Position numbers and translations under genes: made by a program. The notes beneath the pieces are model-generated. The model searched no databases, was not told the DNA's origin, and saw only the letters and a program-made list of their open reading frames with translations. Source: an uncultured Bacteroides sp. (GTDB taxonomy: Bacteria > Bacteroidota > Bacteroidia > Bacteroidales > Bacteroidaceae). Taken from it: a stretch of 24,213 bases of DNA. Positions 20,822 to 24,213 of this stretch are shown in pieces. The stretch covers positions 1-24,213 of the forward strand of contig CAJKOW010000030.1 in assembly GCA_905201685.1 (NCBI GenBank). The letters are read 5' to 3'. Each line of letters begins with the position of its first letter. The first letter of the stretch is position 1.

Positions 20822-23230
20822 ATGAAATTGTTTTTGAGCAGAAAATGGGGGTGCCTGATGCTGCTTCCGCTGGCAGCATCGCTTTATGCACAGAAAGACC
20901 TGAAAACACGAGCCACGCAGGTCGGTATTGATGAACGCGGATATTACCAGTCCATTCAGGTGAATGGGGAACAGATTCTGGGCGGGAAGCAGTTTCCCGT
21001 CATTTCGGCGGGCAGCCAGGGGAAGGTGATCCTGCCTGCATCGATGAAAGCTTCGGGGAACCTGCTGAAGTTTACGATGACCGACGGAAGCCGGGTGACG
21101 CTCCGGGTAAAGGAATCGGACGCCTGTATCCGGCTGGAAGCGGTGGAAGTGCCCGGGAAATATGATGCGCTGGTGTTCGGACCGGTGGGTGTCGGCATCG
21201 GCGAGGTGGTCGGTGAAGTGGTCGGAGTGGTGCAGGAGAAAGACATGGCTTTCGGTATGCAGGCACTGAATATCAAGACGACGGCCGGTCTGCCCGAGGG
21301 TTACGAAAATGCTTACAGGGCCGAGTTCGGTTATGAAGGTACTCCGGCATCCCTGTCGGTCAGCACGGTTCCCGGTGACCGGCAGGCGGTTACGAAAACG
21401 GGAGACGGTGCGGTTTTCCAGCTGGGAGCCCGCAGGCGCGACCGGGAAGAATTCCGTCCGGTGCATGGGGTGAAAGAATCGTGGACGCTTCCCGTGAAAG
21501 GACCTGACGGTCCGGTCAAAGGGGCTGCCGTGGCTCTCTTCGGGGACGAACGGGAACGGATTCTTGACCGTATCGGTGACGTGGAAGTGGAAGAAGGACT
21601 GCCGCACCCGATGCTGAAGGGAGAGTGGGCCAAGAAGTCGCGGGAGGCAATGAAATCGTACCTGATCACCGACTTCACGGCTGAGAATTTCGAGGATATG
21701 CTGGCACGGGCTGAGCAGGCGGGCTTTGACTACCTGTATCACGACGGGCCGTTCCTGGACTGGGGACACTTCAACTGGCGGCCGGAGGTGAGTCCGGAAG
21801 GGGATGAAGGCATGCGGAAGATGGCTGAAAAGGCGCAGGCCCGGGGGATCGGTCTGGGCGTGCATACGCTTTCCAATTTTACGACGACGAACGATGCCTA
21901 TGTGACACCGGTGCCTTCGGAGCATCTGCTCAAGCAGGGAAAACTGGTGCTGGCGGAACCGCTGGATGCCGTGCAGACGGACATCCGGATCCGGAAATCG
22001 GAACTCTTTGCCGTACCGCTGACTCTGAACGGCCTGCAGATCGGAAAGGAGCTGATCTCTTTCGGCAAGGTGGAAGAACAGGGTGAGTATATGCTGCTGA
22101 AGAACTGCCGGCGCGGGGCGTGGGGAACCACGGCTGCCGCTCACGGCCAGGACGAGCCGCTGTATAAGCTGTGGGATTATCCGTACCGCACGTTTTTTCC
22201 GGATCTGGAGCTGCAGGATGCGTATGCCGACCGCATTGCCGAACTGCTGAACAAGACGGGGGTCTGCCAGATTTCCTTTGACGGGCTGGAAGGATGCGGC
22301 TATACGGGGCATGACGACTATGCGATGTCGCGTTTCGTGAACCGCATTTTCACGCAGGTGAAGCATCCGCTCCGCAATGATGCCAGCCGGCTGAGCCATA
22401 ACCTGTGGCACACCCATACGTACACCAACTGGGGAGAGCCGTGGGGAGAAACCATGCGCACGGGGCAGGTGGAAAGCCGGATTGTCAACCAGGCCTTCTA
22501 CAAGCGCAATCTTTTCCCGCGCATGCTGGGATGGTTCCTGATCCGTCTGGCCGACCGGAAGCAGCAGTGCACTTCGCTGGAGGATGTGGAGTGGGCCATG
22601 TCGGAAGCAGCCGGATTTGATGCGGGCTATGCCATGACCATCCGGGCAAAGACTTTCAGACGTCACGGCCAGATTGACCGGCTGCTGGAAGCGATCCGCA
22701 ACTGGGACTATCTCCGCGAGAAGCAGGCCTTTACGGAGGAACAGCGTGCGCGTCTGCGGGATCCGCAGACCGAATGGCATCTGGAGAAACAGAACGACCG
22801 CCTTTTCAAGCTTTATCCGCTGCATATTTCCAAATATTATACCTGCAACCTGGGCGAGATGCAGCCGGGACAGCCGGGCGGTTCGGACTGGTCGTGGACG
22901 ACTCCCTATCCGGGGCGGTTTGCAGTCCGTCTGAAGGTGGAAGGTGACGGGGCGATCGAGAATCCGCAGTTCACCACTCCGGAGGGCGTGATCAAGTTCC
23001 CGTGTACGGTGAAGGAACACCAGTACCTGCTGTACACCTTCGACGGCAAGGCCGTGGTGACGGACAAGAACTACAACGTGGTGCAGACGGTGGTTCCGGA
23101 AGGCGAGGCGCTGATGCCGGCAGGAACTTCGGCCGTGTCGTTCTCCTGCAGCCTGATCAGCGAAGATGCTCCGGACGTAGTGATCCGGTTCATGACGCTG
23201 GGAGAACCGGAAACGGTTGAGGTGCGTTGA
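20822..23230 (+). CDS. Secreted putative carbohydrate-active enzyme (TIM-barrel-like), uncharacterised
   Basis: An 802-aa protein from ATG 20822 (a TTG eight codons upstream only lengthens the signal region). Residues 1-21 are a type I signal peptide (MKLFLSRKWGCLMLLPLAAS, cut after LYA), so it acts in the periplasm or outside. The N-terminal part (about 25-255) is β-rich. The central part (about 280-620) looks like an (α/β) barrel: SYLITDFTAENFEDML, FDYLYHDGPFLDWGHFNW, GIGLGVHTLSNF, CQISFDGLEGCGYTGHDDY. The Asp/Glu residues in YHDGP and FDGLEG are candidate catalytic acids. The C-terminal 130 residues are β-strands. I cannot name a GH family. It stands alone, with a terminator after it and no SusC/SusD nearby. 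It is GC-rich and shows no sign of recent transfer. A role in uronate- or glycan-breakdown beside kdgK is only a guess. Confidence 0.75.
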   Translation: MKLFLSRKWGCLMLLPLAASLYAQKDLKTRATQVGIDERGYYQSIQVNGEQILGGKQFPVISAGSQGKVILPASMKASGNLLKFTMTDGSRVTLRVKESDACIRLEAVEVPGKYDALVFGPVGVGIGEVVGEVVGVVQEKDMAFGMQALNIKTTAGLPEGYENAYRAEFGYEGTPASLSVSTVPGDRQAVTKTGDGAVFQLGARRRDREEFRPVHGVKESWTLPVKGPDGPVKGAAVALFGDERERILDRIGDVEVEEGLPHPMLKGEWAKKSREAMKSYLITDFTAENFEDMLARAEQAGFDYLYHDGPFLDWGHFNWRPEVSPEGDEGMRKMAEKAQARGIGLGVHTLSNFTTTNDAYVTPVPSEHLLKQGKLVLAEPLDAVQTDIRIRKSELFAVPLTLNGLQIGKELISFGKVEEQGEYMLLKNCRRGAWGTTAAAHGQDEPLYKLWDYPYRTFFPDLELQDAYADRIAELLNKTGVCQISFDGLEGCGYTGHDDYAMSRFVNRIFTQVKHPLRNDASRLSHNLWHTHTYTNWGEPWGETMRTGQVESRIVNQAFYKRNLFPRMLGWFLIRLADRKQQCTSLEDVEWAMSEAAGFDAGYAMTIRAKTFRRHGQIDRLLEAIRNWDYLREKQAFTEEQRARLRDPQTEWHLEKQNDRLFKLYPLHISKYYTCNLGEMQPGQPGGSDWSWTTPYPGRFAVRLKVEGDGAIENPQFTTPEGVIKFPCTVKEHQYLLYTFDGKAVVTDKNYNVVQTVVPEGEALMPAGTSAVSFSCSLISEDAPDVVIRFMTLGEPETVEVR

Positions 23231-23242
23231 AAAGGAAACAAG

Positions 23243-23269
23243 GCCATCTCAAAATCTGGTTGAGATGGC
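23243..23269. terminator. Intrinsic terminator after the secreted enzyme gene
   Basis: GCCATCTCAA (23243-23252) and TTGAGATGGC (23260-23269) form a 10-bp stem with the loop AATCTGG, followed by ATTGTTTGTGT on the plus strand. It lies between the convergent stops at 23230 and 23302 and can serve both. The U-tract is imperfect. Confidence 0.7.
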
Positions 23270-23301
23270 ATTGTTTGTGTCTGTAAAAGAAGGACAATAT
23301 T

Positions 23302-24087
23302 TTATTTCCACAAAGGCTCTTGTTCCCAGTTGTAAGGGAAGCCTAACAAGTGCGGATTTACTGATTGATGTCTTGCCAAAAGCTGCTTGAAGTCAGTTAC
23401 AAAAGTGTTGTCAGTAAAAATGGAGTTAAGCCAATACACTACATAGCAGAGTTGAGGATAAAGAGTTTGTTCGCGAAATGAAAAATCCGTTATCCAAGTG
23501 TTCGGCATACGCTCCGGCATCATTGGCTTGACAGGAAAGACACGGTTTGACAGTCTTGAGTGATGGGCACAACAGTTACGAAGTACAGCAAGACATTCCA
23601 GCCAACTTCTCAGGAATTTGTGGTGTTTCAAACCGAATTCTCTTGCTACAGCATGTTTTGCTGCTGAATCCGAAAAATTTGCGTAGAGCTTGGATAGTGT
23701 ACCCATTGAGATAACTTCCAATGTTTTCCAAACAGGCGGCAGGTCTGGTTCGCTATATTTTCGAAAATGCTCGGTGATGAAATCATCGTGTGAACGAGAT
23801 ACTTCTTTACGGATTACAGACAGATTTGCTGCAAAACGGGTTTTATTGATGGCGTAGTTTTCGTCCATAAACCAAAAAGCACCAAATTCAAGAGCTAAAT
23901 GCTTGATTATTTTAGTGCGGACAGAAACCTCAATCGTTTGGATGGCAGTAAACAGTAAAGGCTTGATGTGTATATCTGACTCCCATAAATAAAAATGTCC
24001 CGCTGGGTACGCTAATCTTACGGGAAGCGGGCGGGATTTGTTGATGCAAAGGTAATAGATATTTTTGATAAAACCTAGAATTAGCAT
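23302..24087 (-). pseudogene. Abi_2-family abortive infection protein, N-terminus missing
   Basis: The frame from ATG 24087 gives 261 aa. From about residue 38 on it follows the Abi_2 / AbiD-AbiF family (PF07751): IHIKPLLFTAIQTIEVSVRTKII, split here as a helix ending IEVSVRTK, then FGAFWFMDENY, FRKYSEPDLPPVWKTLEVISMG, LSKLYANF, then LAVLRNCCAHHSRLSNR, which holds the conserved RNxxAHH-like (HEPN-type RNase) motif. The first third of a normal protein, with the 'SRGL...IGYYRLSGY' block, is absent; upstream sequence contains a promoter -7 element instead, and the first residues (INKSRPLPVRLAYPAG) look non-family. So it is probably 5'-truncated. The C-terminal HEPN-like motif is intact. It is convergent with the secreted enzyme gene. 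Confidence 0.7.
24047..24054 (-). promoter_or_regulatory. -7 element inside the 5' end of the Abi_2 frame
   Basis: TACCTTTG on the minus strand (24054-24047) matches TAnnTTTG. If used, transcription starts at about 24040, inside the open frame and before the first family-like residue, so the ATG at 24087 would not be in the message. A stem CCCGCT (23999-24004) / AGCGGG (24026-24031) follows in the leader. Confidence 0.45.
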
Positions 24088-24213
24088 AAAAAAGAGTACT
24101 TTTTCTGCTGCATGGCATTGATCTGTAATAATGACAGTTAAACAAAAAAATATTTTCTCTTTAAGTCTACACAACCCTGCAAATGTCTACATGGCGGGGG
24201 AAGGGGTGTCGTA

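Noticed and set aside
20756..23020. 754-codon open frame on the minus strand opposite the secreted enzyme
   Set aside because: It is a mirror of a GC-rich gene: rich in His, Arg and Pro with no domain pattern, while the plus frame has a signal peptide and barrel-like motifs.

Overview
The window looks like chromosomal DNA of a gut Bacteroidales member (Bacteroides/Phocaeicola type). The evidence is promoters of the TAnnTTTG / TTTG form, a Wza/Wzc capsule pair with a tyrosine-rich tail, a VirE-N/DUF3987 gene beside the capsule locus, and a DUF3791/DUF3990 module. No rRNA, tRNA or CRISPR array was seen.

Region 1 (1-13113, minus strand) is a capsular polysaccharide operon read right to left. 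A good promoter at 13080-13113 leads into a leader of about 270 nt with four GC-rich hairpins. Next come the export lipoprotein (12008-12805), a Wzc-type tyrosine kinase/chain-length regulator (9589-12000) and an unrecognised 150-aa protein (9134-9586). From 9013 leftward the DNA becomes clearly AT-rich: Wzx flippase, pyruvyl transferase, GT14-like transferase, Wzy polymerase, GT2, two GT4 enzymes and a second pyruvyl transferase cut by the left edge. Five of these junctions are ATGA overlaps. This is the usual conserved export module followed by an exchangeable sugar-specific cassette. No initiating sugar-phosphate transferase and no UpxY/NusG-like gene is present in the window.

Region 2 (13216-16260) holds a small plus-strand gene and, convergent to it, a large VirE-N/DUF3987 gene, separated by a strong two-way terminator.

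Region 3 (16500-20700) is a cluster of small mobile or defence-like modules around a sugar-acid kinase gene: a HigBA-like toxin-antitoxin pair with repeated operators, tail-to-tail overlapping with kdgK; kdgK itself; an IS200/IS605-family TnpB element; and an HTH-DUF3791 / DUF3990 / DUF3791 module whose middle gene has lost its core. The most striking point is the TnpB element at about 18393-19833. It sits inside the start codon of kdgK, and joining its two flanks (TTTAT + GAAG) rebuilds ATG-AAG and the expected KdgK N-terminus. The element keeps an intact TnpB but only the last 38 codons of TnpA, so it appears unable to move without help. The predicted guide of its own RNA would be the 5' end of kdgK.

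Region 4 (20726-24213) has a secreted 802-aa putative carbohydrate-active enzyme, a terminator, and a 5'-truncated Abi_2-family gene.
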